A program made the translations under genes and the position numbers. DNA of 64,000 nucleotides from Tateyamaria omphalii. Its GTDB lineage: Bacteria; Pseudomonadota; Alphaproteobacteria; Rhodobacterales; Rhodobacteraceae. Shown in pieces: positions 35,081 through 45,581 of the stretch (within the stretch, counting starts at the first letter, position 1; each line of letters begins with the position of its first letter). The stretch lies in NCBI RefSeq assembly GCF_014651375.1, contig NZ_BMWT01000002.1, positions 67,477 to 131,476 of the forward strand. The letters are read 5' to 3'. Under the pieces are notes generated by a model, which saw only the letters and a program-made list of their open reading frames with translations, ran no database searches and was not told the origin of the DNA.

Positions 35081-35896
35081 ATGAGCTTGATGAAAACATT
35101 GGCCAAAGTGGCCATCGGTGTTGCGGTGGCCAAAGGTGCGAGCGCGATGATGCAAAATCGCAGTGGGTCCGGCGGCGCTTCGACTGGCGCTGGCCTTGGC
35201 GGCTTGCTGGGCGGGCTGAGCGGTGGGCGAGCCCAGGGTGGCGCGGGCTTGCAGGACATGTTGGGCGGCCTGATGGGCGGCGCGCAAGGCGCTGGCTCTA
35301 CCGGCGGCATGGGCGGGCTTGGCGGCTTGCTCGAGGGGCTTGGCGGCACAGGCGGCCAAGGTCAGGGGCTACAAGGGATGCTTGGCGGTCTGGCCGGTGG
35401 CGCCGGCGCAGGTGGCCTTCTGGGGGCCTTGGGCGGTGCCATGGCCAAGCGGCCGGCCGACAATGGCGCAAGCTTCGGTCAGGTCCTGAACTCGAACTTC
35501 GACCAGACGCCAGAAGACCCGATTGAACCGACAGCAGATCAAGAAGCCGCTGCAGCCCTCATGCTGCGCGCCATGATCCAAGCAGCAAAGTCAGATGGCC
35601 AGTTAGATGACGCCGAACAGGAAAAACTGATGGGTCAACTGGGCGGAGACGTGGACGCAGAAGAAGCCGCTTTCCTGCGTACAGAAATGCAACGGGATGT
35701 CGACGCAACCGCGCTCGCTCGCGATGTTCCCAAAGGGATGGGTCCACAGGTTTACGCCATGTCGGTTCTCGCCATCGACCTCGATTCACAGGCCGAGGCG
35801 AAATACCTGCATAGCCTTGCCCAAGCGCTTGGCATGGATGCAGCCAGCGTGAACGACATCCACGCGCAGCTGGGTGTACCCTCGCTTTACGCCTGA
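35081..35896 (+). CDS. DUF533 protein with glycine-rich repeats
   Basis: A 271-residue protein. The start MSLMKTLAKVAIGVAVAKGASAMM is hydrophobic and may attach to the inner membrane. Residues about 30-120 are an irregular Gly/Leu/Met-rich repeat built from GGLLGG, LQDMLGGL and LQGMLGGL units. Residues about 150-271 form a helical DUF533 region related to TerB domains (AAALMLRAMIQAAKSDGQLDDAEQEKLM). The function is unknown. GGAG lies 7 bases before the ATG at 35081; the frame is open from 35003 without a ribosome site. Replication slippage within the Gly-rich codons is likely to vary length between strains. Confidence 0.8.
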   Translation: MSLMKTLAKVAIGVAVAKGASAMMQNRSGSGGASTGAGLGGLLGGLSGGRAQGGAGLQDMLGGLMGGAQGAGSTGGMGGLGGLLEGLGGTGGQGQGLQGMLGGLAGGAGAGGLLGALGGAMAKRPADNGASFGQVLNSNFDQTPEDPIEPTADQEAAAALMLRAMIQAAKSDGQLDDAEQEKLMGQLGGDVDAEEAAFLRTEMQRDVDATALARDVPKGMGPQVYAMSVLAIDLDSQAEAKYLHSLAQALGMDAASVNDIHAQLGVPSLYA

Positions 35897-35909
35897 ACAG
35901 GTGGCCGCG

Positions 35910-37193
35910 TCAGGTGCGCGGCCCCTTGGGCTTCGGTTTGCGCCGCCGGCGGTTCGACGGTTTTGACGTGCCTGGCGCACCACCGGGACGGCCGCCACCG
36001 GGCTTACCACCCGGTCGGCCACGTCCACGACCCCGGCCGCCTGCGGGTTTTGCATTGGGGTCGGCCACCGGCTCCCATGCCCGGCCTGACAGAACAGGAA
36101 TGGTCATCTTCATGACCTTCTGAATGTCCTTGAGGTTGTCCATTTCTTCCGGTGCACAGAATGCCACGGCGGAGCCATCCTTGCCCGCCCGCGCCGTGCG
36201 GCCGATCCGGTGGACATAGGCTTCGGGCACGTTCGGAAGTTCGTAGTTGTAGACGAACTTGACGTCCGGAATGTCCAATCCGCGCGCAGCAACATCAGTC
36301 GCAACCAGCACACGCACCTCGCGCGCCTTGAACGCAGCAAGGGCGCGTTCCCGCTGACCCTGCCGTTTGTCGCCATGAATGGCCGCCACGGCAAAACCTT
36401 TGCGCTCCAGCGCACGCGCCAAACGATCCGCCCCGTGCTTGGTGCGGGTAAAGACCAGCGCCCGGTTTTCACGGTGCGTGTCCAGCAGCTCAATCAATAG
36501 CGCGGATTTCTCGGCCTTGGCGATGAAGTGTACACCTTGGGTGACCTTGTCAGCGGCCTTGCCCGGAGGGTTCACTTCGATCCGCAGCGGTTCATGCAGG
36601 TAGGATTGGGCGATCTCGTTCATCTGCTTGGGCATGGTGGCAGAGAACAACATGGTCTGCCGGTCATCCCCCATCAGCGACGCGATCTTGCGCAGGGCAT
36701 GGACAAACCCAAGGTCCAGCATCTGGTCGGCTTCGTCCAGAACAAGGAACCCGGTATGCTCCAACTTGATAGCCTTCCGCTCAACCAGATCCAGCAAGCG
36801 ACCGGGCGTCGCCACAAGGATATCAGCCCCCTTCGCCAAGCGCTGGATTTGCGGATTGATGGACACGCCACCCACAACAATCTGAACACGCATCTGCGTC
36901 ATGGCGCGCAGCACCTGGGCGATCTGCCCGGCCAGTTCCCGTGTCGGCGCCAGGATCAACCCGCGGGCCGTCTTAGGTGCGGCACGCCCACCCTCTTCCA
37001 TCAATCGTGCTATCAGTGGAATGCCGAAGGCGGCTGTCTTACCTGTACCTGTCTGTGCCAGTCCCATCACGTCACGACCGTTCAAGGCATGCGGGATCGC
37101 CTGCGCCTGAATCGGTGTCGGTTGGGTCAGGCCCATCTCTGCCACGCGTTTTGCAAGCTCCGCGGGCAGGTTCATCATATCAAAATCACTCAT
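35910..37193 (-). CDS. DEAD-box RNA helicase, RhlE-like
   Basis: A 427-residue ATP-dependent RNA helicase. Motifs in order: Q motif QPTPIQAQAIP, Walker A AQTGTGKTAAF, Ia PTRELAGQI, II VLDEADQML, III SATMP, IV ALVFTRTKHGAD, V VLVATDVAARGLDIPDV, VI HRIGRTARAG. The C-terminal 55 residues are a Gly/Arg/Pro/Lys-rich tail of RGRGRG type, usual for non-specific RNA binding. It probably acts in ribosome assembly or RNA decay. The ATG at 37193 is chosen; an alternative is 37211. It is divergent from the fur-type regulator. Confidence 0.92.
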   Translation of the reverse strand: MSDFDMMNLPAELAKRVAEMGLTQPTPIQAQAIPHALNGRDVMGLAQTGTGKTAAFGIPLIARLMEEGGRAAPKTARGLILAPTRELAGQIAQVLRAMTQMRVQIVVGGVSINPQIQRLAKGADILVATPGRLLDLVERKAIKLEHTGFLVLDEADQMLDLGFVHALRKIASLMGDDRQTMLFSATMPKQMNEIAQSYLHEPLRIEVNPPGKAADKVTQGVHFIAKAEKSALLIELLDTHRENRALVFTRTKHGADRLARALERKGFAVAAIHGDKRQGQRERALAAFKAREVRVLVATDVAARGLDIPDVKFVYNYELPNVPEAYVHRIGRTARAGKDGSAVAFCAPEEMDNLKDIQKVMKMTIPVLSGRAWEPVADPNAKPAGGRGRGRGRPGGKPGGGRPGGAPGTSKPSNRRRRKPKPKGPRT

Positions 37194-37269
37194 GCCCCCC
37201 AGTGAACCCATCCCATACCAGCGTCAACCGCAATTGCCCCTGCCTGCTTCCTTCGTTAAACCCCGATTT

Positions 37270-37692
37270 ATGACTGCAAATCGTGCCAGCATCCGTGATC
37301 GCAGCGAAGCCAAGGGGCTGCGCATGACCCAGCCCCGCCGGGTCATTGCGCAAGTTCTCGAAGAGTCTGACGATCATCCGGATGTCGAAGAGCTGTACAA
37401 CCGCGCCAGCGCCGTTGATCCGGGCATTTCCATTGCAACGGTGTACCGGACAGTCAAACTGTTCGAAGAGGCAGGTATTCTCGACAAGTTGGAATTCGGA
37501 GACGGCCGCGCCCGGTACGAGGACGCGGAACGGGAACACCATGATCACCTCATCGACATGAACTCTGGCGAGGTCATCGAGTTCGTCGATGCGGAGATCG
37601 AAGCATTGCAGGAAAAGATCGCCGAAAAGCTGGGCTACGAGCTGCGCGGCCACAGGTTAGAACTCTACGGCGTACCGCGTAAGCGTAGGTAA
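37270..37692 (+). CDS. Fur family metal-responsive repressor (Fur/Mur type)
   Basis: A 140-residue DNA-binding regulator. The winged helix occupies about residues 15-85, with recognition region ISIATVYRTVKLFEEAGI. The metal-binding HHDHLIDMNSGEVIEF hinge follows, then the dimerisation helix DAEIEALQEKIAEKLGYEL. It lacks the CxxC zinc pairs of some Fur proteins. In alphaproteobacteria the closest Fur homologue usually acts as Mur, a manganese-responsive repressor, while Irr and RirA control iron; which applies here cannot be decided from the protein alone. No target operator was identified next to it. Confidence 0.88.
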   Translation: MTANRASIRDRSEAKGLRMTQPRRVIAQVLEESDDHPDVEELYNRASAVDPGISIATVYRTVKLFEEAGILDKLEFGDGRARYEDAEREHHDHLIDMNSGEVIEFVDAEIEALQEKIAEKLGYELRGHRLELYGVPRKRR

Positions 37693-37780
37693 ACAAGCGC
37701 ATTCTTCTTTTTTGATCGCGACCACATGCGCGACCAGATTTAACTTGGCACTTCAGCCTAAGGACTAAGGGCACCACTAC

Positions 37781-38656
37781 ATGGATAACTTGCGTGGCGC
37801 CGGGCTGATGGTTCTGGCGATGCTGTGTTTCGCCATCGAGGATATGTTCATCAAGCTTCTGGGCGGCGCCATCCCGGTTGGACAGCTGCTGGCTTTTCTT
37901 GGCGCGGGCGGTGCAGCTATCATCGCGGTCGCTTGCCTGCGGCAGGGACAGCCGTTGATCAGCCGTGCGATGCTGGGGCGCGCTATGCTGATCCGCAACG
38001 CTGGTGAAGTGATCGGGTCCCTTGGCTTCGTGACGGCACTCGTGCTGGTGCCCTTGGCCACGGCCTCTGCCATCCTGCAGACGACACCGCTGATGGTCAC
38101 ATTGGGCGCCGCCCTTTTTCTGGCTGAACCGGTGGGTTGGCGACGTTGGGCGGCAATCATCGTCGGACTATGCGGTGTTTTGCTGATTGTGCGGCCAGGG
38201 CTTGAGGGTTTTGACTGGAATGTTCTGTTCGCTGTTCAGGGGATGATTGGCCTCTCGATCCGCGACCTGGCGACTCGCCGGGTGCCCGCAACGCTTTCCG
38301 CACTCCAACTGAGTTTTATTGCCTTCGCCCTGCTTGTGCCCACAGGCATTGGGGTCATGTTGGCCTCGGGCACTGCTTATGTTGCCCCAACACTGAACGA
38401 ATGGGGCCTGTTGGGAGTTGCTGCGGCCATCGGCGCCATATCCTACCGCTTCATCGTCATGGCTATGCGCATGGGCGATGTCAGCTTCGTCACGCCATTT
38501 CGCTACACACGCATGGTGTTTGCACTGGTCATCGGCGTTCTGATCTTTTCCGAAGCGCCCGATATGCTGACGCTGATCGGCGTAGCCATCATCATCGCGT
38601 CCGGCCTTTTCACCCTCTGGCGCGAACATCTCAGGAAAACGCCAGATGCGGCGTAA
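37781..38656 (+). CDS. EamA/DMT superfamily transporter
   Basis: A 291-residue inner-membrane protein with about ten hydrophobic helices arranged as two EamA repeats (about 3-140 and 150-285). Loops carry the usual motifs, such as LAEPVGWRRWAAIIVGLCGVLLIVRPG closing the first repeat and FSEAPDMLTLIGVAIIIASGLFTLWRE closing the second. Related proteins export amino acids or are RarD-like; the substrate is unknown. AAGGG lies 8 bases before the ATG. It lies between fur/mur and eno on the same strand, but the operator-like site before eno suggests eno has its own promoter. Confidence 0.85.
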   Translation: MDNLRGAGLMVLAMLCFAIEDMFIKLLGGAIPVGQLLAFLGAGGAAIIAVACLRQGQPLISRAMLGRAMLIRNAGEVIGSLGFVTALVLVPLATASAILQTTPLMVTLGAALFLAEPVGWRRWAAIIVGLCGVLLIVRPGLEGFDWNVLFAVQGMIGLSIRDLATRRVPATLSALQLSFIAFALLVPTGIGVMLASGTAYVAPTLNEWGLLGVAAAIGAISYRFIVMAMRMGDVSFVTPFRYTRMVFALVIGVLIFSEAPDMLTLIGVAIIIASGLFTLWREHLRKTPDAA

Positions 38657-38666
38657 AGACCCTTGT

Positions 38667-39998
<1,332 letters not shown>

Positions 39999-40014
39999 TC
40001 GACTGCCTCGTTTC

Positions 40015-40041
40015 TCCGTGGGCAGCAGAGTTGCCCACGGA
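40015..40041. terminator. Hairpin after eno
   Basis: TCCGTGGGCA (40015-40024) pairs perfectly with TGCCCACGGA (40032-40041) around a 7-base loop, 17 bases past the eno stop. No T-run follows, so it may be a weak terminator or an RNA-stabilising end. Confidence 0.5.
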
Positions 40042-40142
40042 CCCAAACGCGCAGGTCAAAACACGCGCGCAGAGTACTCGATGAACTCAACGGCTCTGTT
40101 TGCATATTGCAACCGAACACCTCCGCGATTTACTCGTAGGTT

Positions 40143-40655
40143 ATGACCAACCTCAAAATTCACTCGGCCCAGCTCTCTGAGATGGAAGATGTTTCCAGCC
40201 TATGCTGGGCATACCGCGATCTTCTGATCGAGCGGGCGACTGACCTACCCGATATGGTCGAAGCCTATTATGCCAAGGACAGCTATGCGGCCCTGATCGC
40301 GGACCTGCCGCGTATCCACGCACGCCCGACAGGCGACATCCTTGTTGCGGTCCTTAACGACCAAATTGTCGGCTGTGCCATGTATTACCCATTGGCCGAA
40401 CCGGGCACGACAGAAATTAAACGGGTCTACGTCGACCCCTCCGCACGAGGGACAGGGGCTGGCCGCGCATTGATCCAAGACACCATGGCACGCGCCAAGG
40501 CCGATGGCTACACGCGGCTTGTTCTGGATACGATGAGCGGACTGACGGAGGCCATCGCTTTGTATGATCGGCTCGGCTTCCAGCCTTGCGCGCCATATTA
40601 CGACGCAAAGCCCGCTTTCCTCCCCTATCTGCGCTTCTTCGACCATCCATTGTGA
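40143..40655 (+). CDS. GNAT family N-acetyltransferase
   Basis: A 170-residue acetyltransferase. The acetyl-CoA site lies in VYVDPSARGTGAGRALIQDTMARAKADG (about residues 97-124), preceded by the strand IVGCAMYYPL, and the motif B helix is LTEAIALYDRLGF. The acceptor is unknown. It begins 144 bases after eno, past a hairpin, and is followed by a cupin gene 9 bases downstream, with which it is probably cotranscribed. Confidence 0.86.
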   Translation: MTNLKIHSAQLSEMEDVSSLCWAYRDLLIERATDLPDMVEAYYAKDSYAALIADLPRIHARPTGDILVAVLNDQIVGCAMYYPLAEPGTTEIKRVYVDPSARGTGAGRALIQDTMARAKADGYTRLVLDTMSGLTEAIALYDRLGFQPCAPYYDAKPAFLPYLRFFDHPL

Positions 40656-40664
40656 GTTGTGACC

Positions 40665-41087
40665 ATGACTGCTGACCAAATCATCGCGCACCTGAACCTG
40701 CAACCGCATCCCGAAGGCGGACACTACCGCCAAACCTGGGTTGCCGAAAATGACGGGCGGCCCACCGGCACATGCATCTACTTCCTGCTTGCCGCGGGTG
40801 AGCACAGCCACTGGCACAAGGTCGATGCCACCGAGATTTGGCTCTACCACGCAGGCGCCCCACTGATCCTGTCAATGAGCAGCAGTGATGATGGCCCCGC
40901 ACAGGATCATATGCTGTCCCCCGATCTGAACCAAGGCGCACCGCAGATCATCGTGCCCGAGGGGCATTGGCAAGCCGCGCGCAGCACCGGGGATTACACG
41001 CTGGTCAGTTGCACCGTCTCGCCGGGTTTCCAATTCGACGGGTTCACGCTTGCAGAGCCGGGGTTCGACATCCCACGTCAGGGATAG
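40665..41087 (+). CDS. Cupin protein of the DUF985 family
   Basis: A 140-residue single-domain beta-barrel. Family marks are [16 protein letters not shown] at the start, the metal-type [21 protein letters not shown] segment, and [11 protein letters not shown]. The C-terminus [21 protein letters not shown] is typical. DUF985 proteins are sugar-epimerase-like cupins of undefined activity. The ATG at 40665 is chosen; a GTG two codons earlier is possible. Its 3' end overlaps anmK by 10 bases in convergent orientation. Confidence 0.85.
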   Translation: MTADQIIAHLNLQPHPEGGHYRQTWVAENDGRPTGTCIYFLLAAGEHSHWHKVDATEIWLYHAGAPLILSMSSSDDGPAQDHMLSPDLNQGAPQIIVPEGHWQAARSTGDYTLVSCTVSPGFQFDGFTLAEPGFDIPRQG

Positions 41088-42181
41088 CTGACGGTCCCGC
41101 CTCCCACAGCGGCGCGCACACCGGTTGTTCCAGGGCAAGATGTAGGCAAGCCACGTGCGACGCGCACCGCCAGATAGGCAAAGGCCTGCGCCTCCAGCAT
41201 GTCCCCATTCAGGCCTACATCCTCGACCGGGTGCACCGGGCAATCCAAAGATACCGCGAGCATTTTCATCAGAACCGGGTTGTGCCGCCCGCCGCCGGTT
41301 ACAAGCACTTTCGACGGCGGGCGTGGACAGTGCTGCATCGCCTCAGCCACTCCCGCTGCACACATGGCGGTCAACGTTGCCGCCGCATCCGCATCACTGA
41401 GTTCGTGGACCAGTCCCACCATCTCGGCAAAATCGTTCCGGTCGAGTGATTTCGGCGGGATGCGCGCAAAGTACGGCTCTGCCAAGAACAGCTCCAGCGC
41501 GCCCGTCTCGACGCTCCCCGACGCGGCAACACGGCCCCCTTCGTCAAAGGGCAACCCAAGCCGCACCTGCATCAGATCATTGACCGGTGCGTTGGCAGGC
41601 CCCGTATCGAAGGCCAAAAGCGCGCCCTCACGCTCTGCGGCATCCGCAGTAGGATCAACCCAAGTCAGATTGCCAACACCCCCAAGGTTCAGAAAAGCGA
41701 CCGGGCTCTCTGCCCCCATCCACTTGGCACAGGCAAAGTGAAAGAACGGCGCCAGCGGTGCACCCTCGCCCCCCAGCTCAACATCCGCCGTCCGAAAATC
41801 CCAGACAACAGGCACATGCAGCACTCGAGCCAGCGCAGCACCATCGCCCAGTTGCAGTGTTCCCTGCGCGCGCGGTGCATGTGCCACGGTCTGACCATGA
41901 AACCCAACTAAATCAACGCTGTCGAAGCCACTCAACAGCGCCTGATGTGCAGACATCACAACGTCCCTGGCCGGATCCAGCGTAGCCCCAGACCAATGCC
42001 CAAGCGCTGCGCGCAAGACGGTCTGCTCTTCGACCGTATATGCACGGTAGTCATGCGTGCCGAAGCCGTCAATCTCCACGCCATCGGTTCGTAAAACAGC
42101 TGCATCCACTCCATCCAGCGACGTCCCCGACATCGCGCCCAGAGCGGTAATGACCGCTCCCTTTTCTCTGACCTTTTCCAT
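41078..42181 (-). CDS. anmK: Anhydro-N-acetylmuramic acid kinase
   Basis: A 367-residue enzyme of cell-wall recycling that phosphorylates and opens 1,6-anhydro-MurNAc to give MurNAc-6-phosphate. The family opening [19 protein letters not shown] holds the ATP and sugar residues, GFHGQTVAH and [10 protein letters not shown] follow, and [15 protein letters not shown] is the adenine-binding segment. AAGGA lies 7 bases before the ATG. It is divergent from tyrS. The partner MurQ etherase is not in the window. Confidence 0.95.
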   Translation of the reverse strand: MEKVREKGAVITALGAMSGTSLDGVDAAVLRTDGVEIDGFGTHDYRAYTVEEQTVLRAALGHWSGATLDPARDVVMSAHQALLSGFDSVDLVGFHGQTVAHAPRAQGTLQLGDGAALARVLHVPVVWDFRTADVELGGEGAPLAPFFHFACAKWMGAESPVAFLNLGGVGNLTWVDPTADAAEREGALLAFDTGPANAPVNDLMQVRLGLPFDEGGRVAASGSVETGALELFLAEPYFARIPPKSLDRNDFAEMVGLVHELSDADAAATLTAMCAAGVAEAMQHCPRPPSKVLVTGGGRHNPVLMKMLAVSLDCPVHPVEDVGLNGDMLEAQAFAYLAVRVARGLPTSCPGTTGVRAAVGGGTVSYP

Positions 42182-42245
42182 GGTCTTTTCCTTTGCCCGT
42201 CCCCCGCTTATAGACTGCGACGGAGCCGTTCCAAGGACAAGCCAA

Positions 42246-43487
42246 ATGACTTACACACCCCGATCCGATTTTTTGCACGTGATGCAAAGCCGCGGGTTCC
42301 TGGCCGACTGCACCGACATGCAGGCGCTGGACGACGCATTGCTGGTTCCGGGGCAAACTGCCTATATCGGCTTTGATGCGACGGCCAAGTCGCTGCACGT
42401 CGGATCGCTGATCCAGATCATGATGCTGCGCTGGTTCCAGAAAACCGGGCACAAGCCGATCACGCTTATGGGTGGTGGCACAACCAAGGTGGGCGATCCG
42501 TCCTTCCGCGCCGATGAACGCCCCCTGCTCGACACTGCAGCGATCGACGCGAATATCGCCGGTATCAAACAGGTGTTTTCCGCCTACATCGACTACGATG
42601 CAGGCGCGCAGATGCTGAACAATGCCGAGTGGCTGGACGATCTGAACTACCTCGATTTCCTGCGGGATATCGGGCGGCATTTCTCGATCAACCGGATGCT
42701 GTCATTCGAAAGTGTGAAATCCCGGCTGGACCGCGAACAGTCGCTGTCGTTCCTCGAATTCAACTACATGATCCTGCAAGCCTACGACTTCATGGAGCTG
42801 AACCGCCGCTATGGCTGCATTTTGCAGATGGGTGGGTCGGACCAGTGGGGCAACATCGTTAATGGCATCGACCTGACGCGCCGAGTGATCCAGAAAGAGG
42901 TGTTTGGCCTGACCTCACCGTTGTTGGAAACCTCGGACGGCAAGAAGATGGGCAAGTCGCAATCTGGCGCAGTCTGGCTGAATGCGGACATGCTGTCGCC
43001 TTACGAGTTCTGGCAGTTCTGGCGGAACACGACAGACGCAGATGTGGGTCGCTTTTTGAAACTCTACACAGAGCTTCCGCTGGATGAATGCGACCGCTTG
43101 GGCGCGCTTGAAGGGTCCGAGATCAATGAGGCAAAAGCCCTGCTTGCCACCGAGGTGACAACCATTCTGCATGGCGCAGATGCCGCCGCAGCAGCAGCGC
43201 AGACGGCGAAAGAGGTCTTTGAAAAGGGCGGTGTGGGCGACGATCTGCCCACCCTGACCCTCAGCGCGGCTGACGTGGGCGATGGGATTTCCATCGTGCA
43301 GCTGATCGTCAAGTCTGGCCTCGCCGGGTCCGGGAAAGAAGCCAAACGCCTGATCGCCGAAGGTGGCGCACGGATGAACGATGCACCACTGACCGAAGCG
43401 GGCACGATGATTGATCAGGCTGCTCTGGCTGCACCGATCAAGTTGTCGGCTGGCAAAAAGCGCCATGCGCTTGTCCAAATTGGTTAA
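42246..43487 (+). CDS. tyrS: Tyrosyl-tRNA synthetase
   Basis: A 413-residue class I synthetase. The HIGH-equivalent segment is [13 protein letters not shown] (about residues 39-51) and the KMSKS loop is present as KKMGKS near residue 236. The anticodon-binding helices follow, and an S4-like domain ends the protein (about 345-413, with [24 protein letters not shown]). AGGA lies 8 bases before the ATG at 42246. The open frame back to 42057 is antisense to anmK. It is followed by a 20-base perfect palindrome. Confidence 0.97.
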   Translation: MTYTPRSDFLHVMQSRGFLADCTDMQALDDALLVPGQTAYIGFDATAKSLHVGSLIQIMMLRWFQKTGHKPITLMGGGTTKVGDPSFRADERPLLDTAAIDANIAGIKQVFSAYIDYDAGAQMLNNAEWLDDLNYLDFLRDIGRHFSINRMLSFESVKSRLDREQSLSFLEFNYMILQAYDFMELNRRYGCILQMGGSDQWGNIVNGIDLTRRVIQKEVFGLTSPLLETSDGKKMGKSQSGAVWLNADMLSPYEFWQFWRNTTDADVGRFLKLYTELPLDECDRLGALEGSEINEAKALLATEVTTILHGADAAAAAAQTAKEVFEKGGVGDDLPTLTLSAADVGDGISIVQLIVKSGLAGSGKEAKRLIAEGGARMNDAPLTEAGTMIDQAALAAPIKLSAGKKRHALVQIG

Positions 43488-43507
43488 GGTTTGACCGTAC
43501 GGTAAAT

Positions 43508-43527
43508 TCTGTCCCCGCGGGGACAGA
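43508..43527. terminator. 20-base perfect palindrome between tyrS and lpxB
   Basis: TCTGTCCCC and GGGGACAGA are joined by CG in the centre, giving perfect two-fold symmetry over 43508-43527. It sits exactly between two convergent genes and touches the lpxB stop, so a bidirectional terminator hairpin is the likeliest role. There is no T-run on either side. Confidence 0.5.
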
Positions 43528-44694
43528 TCACCCCAGCCGCCCGAGGACGGCCCGTGCAGCCCGCAGACCAGGATCCTTTCCACCGCGCCCTAAACGGTCC
43601 ATGGTCAGCTCCATCGCGGCGCGTTGATCCTCTGCGCCGTTCAGAAGACCTTCCATCGCCGACACAACATTGTCGACCTTGAAGTCTTTGCCGACAACCT
43701 CTGGCACCACACGGGTATCCGTCACATGATTGATCAGACTGCCCGTGTCAGTCGTCACCATCCGGCTGATGATGGCACGGCTGAGCCAGTGCAGGTCGTA
43801 GGCGCTAACCATCGGCGTTCCGGCAGCGGCCAGTTCCAAAGACACCGTGCCAGAGGTTGCAAGGGCCACGTCTGCCGCAGCGAAAGCGACGCGCTTTTCT
43901 GTCAACGCTGCATCTTGGTCCTTCCCTGTGGGGTCAAGAACCAAAGGAGCGACAGGCCACTGCGCCACCTCTTTGTGCACCAGTTCCACGACCGATCCGG
44001 CGGCGGGCAGGACCATTTTCATTTCTGGCCGCGTCTGCGCCAATCGACCAAGGGCCTGGCCAAAAACCAGGCTCATCCGAGTGATCTCTCCACGGCGAGA
44101 CCCCGGAAGGACAAGCACCAGCGGGTCTGCATCCTCCAGTCCATGTTGTGCTCGGAAGGCGGCCTGTTCCTCTGCCGTCGCACGCGGGACCGTTGCGGCG
44201 GGGTGTCCGACGAAATCACACTCCATACCCTCAGCTTCCATGTACGGAGGCTCAAATGGGAACAGCGCGAGGACCTGATCGATGACCTTCGCCATCTTCT
44301 TGGCCCGCCCAGGCCGCCAAGCCCAAACGGTGGGTGCCACATAGTGCACGGTCCGAATGTCGGAGTTTTCCTTGACCAGCTTGGCAACGCGCAGCGAAAA
44401 GTCCGGACTGTCGATTGTGATCAGCACGTCGGGCTGTGTGTCGATCACGGCCTGCGCCGTTTCAGCAATGCGCCGTTTCAAGTGGCGGTACTTCGGCAGC
44501 ACCTCGGCAATGCCCATAACCGTCAGTTCGGACATGTCGAACCGACTTGTCAGTCCTTGGGCCTGCATCAACGGCCCGCCGATGCCGTCATAGGTCACAT
44601 CCGCTGCTTCACTGTTCAGGCCGGCCATCAATGCTGCACCAAGGGCATCACCCGAAGGCTCACCGGCAAGAATAAAAACCTTCAGCGCACCCAA
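43528..44694 (-). CDS. lpxB: Lipid-A-disaccharide synthase
   Basis: A 388-residue peripheral membrane glycosyltransferase (GT19) joining lipid X and UDP-diacylglucosamine to form the lipid A disaccharide. The start KVFILAGEPSGDALGAALM and segments HYVAPTVWAWRPGRAKKM, VGHPA and LVLPGSRRGEI are family signatures. The start codon is TTG at 44694, inside the last codons of lpxI (13-base overlap), with a GGGG stretch 8 bases upstream. It is the last gene of the minus-strand envelope cluster. Confidence 0.94.
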   Translation of the reverse strand: MGALKVFILAGEPSGDALGAALMAGLNSEAADVTYDGIGGPLMQAQGLTSRFDMSELTVMGIAEVLPKYRHLKRRIAETAQAVIDTQPDVLITIDSPDFSLRVAKLVKENSDIRTVHYVAPTVWAWRPGRAKKMAKVIDQVLALFPFEPPYMEAEGMECDFVGHPAATVPRATAEEQAAFRAQHGLEDADPLVLVLPGSRRGEITRMSLVFGQALGRLAQTRPEMKMVLPAAGSVVELVHKEVAQWPVAPLVLDPTGKDQDAALTEKRVAFAAADVALATSGTVSLELAAAGTPMVSAYDLHWLSRAIISRMVTTDTGSLINHVTDTRVVPEVVGKDFKVDNVVSAMEGLLNGAEDQRAAMELTMDRLGRGGKDPGLRAARAVLGRLG

Positions 44695-45581
44695 AGGAAC
44701 AGCCCCGCTTCATCCAAGAGGCGCACAACCTCGTCCTGTTCAAGAACCATCACGCCATCCGCGGCAATGACCATACCATCAAGCTGCGCTTCGATGACGG
44801 CGCGGGCGGTTTCAGGCCCGATCGTAGGCAAATCAATACGCCGATCCTGACCGGGCTTCGGCGCTTTGAAAAACACGCCCCCTTTTGGTTTTGCGCGGGC
44901 TTCGGCGACCGGACCTGATAGCCAGTCTGCTGCATCGTCGAGCATGTCTCCGACAAAATCCATGGCAGCGCCGAAAGGGTCGCCGTCTGTCGATGGCATG
45001 GGATGAGGCGCGCATTTGTTCAATCCGCGCAGCATGGCATCTGTGCCCCTGGAGTCTTCGCGCGCGATAACCTGTTTATCGCGAATAACGCAGGATTGAC
45101 CTTCATCTTCACGGCCCTGCTCAAGCGAAACTTGCTCAGCCGCTTCCAGGTGAGCCTCGATGCCATCGGGAACAATAGATCGGGTCAAAACACCGGGTTT
45201 CGGCAGCAAATCGGGCACGAGAACATGCGCCCCTTTTGCAATCATGCCGCGCTTTTCAAACAATCCAAGGATTGCTCGGAGCGCGGCATCCTCGCCGTCC
45301 TTGACGGCCCTAGCAAGGGTCGGCACCAGTGGCATGGTTCGCGCATCCAGTTTCAGTGGGCTGAAACCCGGTCTTTGAATGGCCCCGCAAAAACATACCT
45401 CAGTCACCCCTCGCAGTGCGAGCTTGTGCAACAAGGTCCCTATGGTTTCGAGCCGAAACCAAATGTCCACGTCCAGATCTTCGGGTTTGTGGCCTTCAAG
45501 CGCACAAATGATCGGTCGCGTGGATTGATGTTTAGCAACGACCGATGGCAGCGCGCCGGTCCCAGTGATCAACGCCAGCAT
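44682..45581 (-). CDS. lpxI: UDP-2,3-diacylglucosamine pyrophosphatase LpxI
   Basis: A 299-residue enzyme (DUF1009) that hydrolyses UDP-2,3-diacylglucosamine to lipid X and UMP, replacing LpxH in many alphaproteobacteria. Landmarks are LITGTGALPSVVA at the N-terminus, TEVCFCGAIQRPGF, and the catalytic-domain segments QVIAREDSRGTDAML and DRRIDLPTIGPETA. The ATG shares one base with the lpxA stop (TGATG). Position between lpxA and lpxB is the canonical alphaproteobacterial arrangement. Confidence 0.93.
   Translation of the reverse strand: MLALITGTGALPSVVAKHQSTRPIICALEGHKPEDLDVDIWFRLETIGTLLHKLALRGVTEVCFCGAIQRPGFSPLKLDARTMPLVPTLARAVKDGEDAALRAILGLFEKRGMIAKGAHVLVPDLLPKPGVLTRSIVPDGIEAHLEAAEQVSLEQGREDEGQSCVIRDKQVIAREDSRGTDAMLRGLNKCAPHPMPSTDGDPFGAAMDFVGDMLDDAADWLSGPVAEARAKPKGGVFFKAPKPGQDRRIDLPTIGPETARAVIEAQLDGMVIAADGVMVLEQDEVVRLLDEAGLFLWVR

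Noticed and set aside
35125..35460. Short tandem-like GGC-rich DNA, considered as CRISPR or satellite
   Set aside because: The repetition is irregular codon-level Gly/Leu coding within the DUF533 gene, without equal spacers.
37270..37692. Naming the Fur-family gene irr
   Set aside because: Irr proteins carry a haem-regulatory motif or histidine cluster at different positions; the HHDHLIDMNSGEVIEF hinge fits Fur/Mur better.
43624..44850. 408-codon plus-strand open frame opposite lpxB and lpxI
   Set aside because: It is entirely antisense to two well-recognised lipid A genes, has no family features, and is rich in residues typical of reversed GC-rich codons (His, Arg, Cys).
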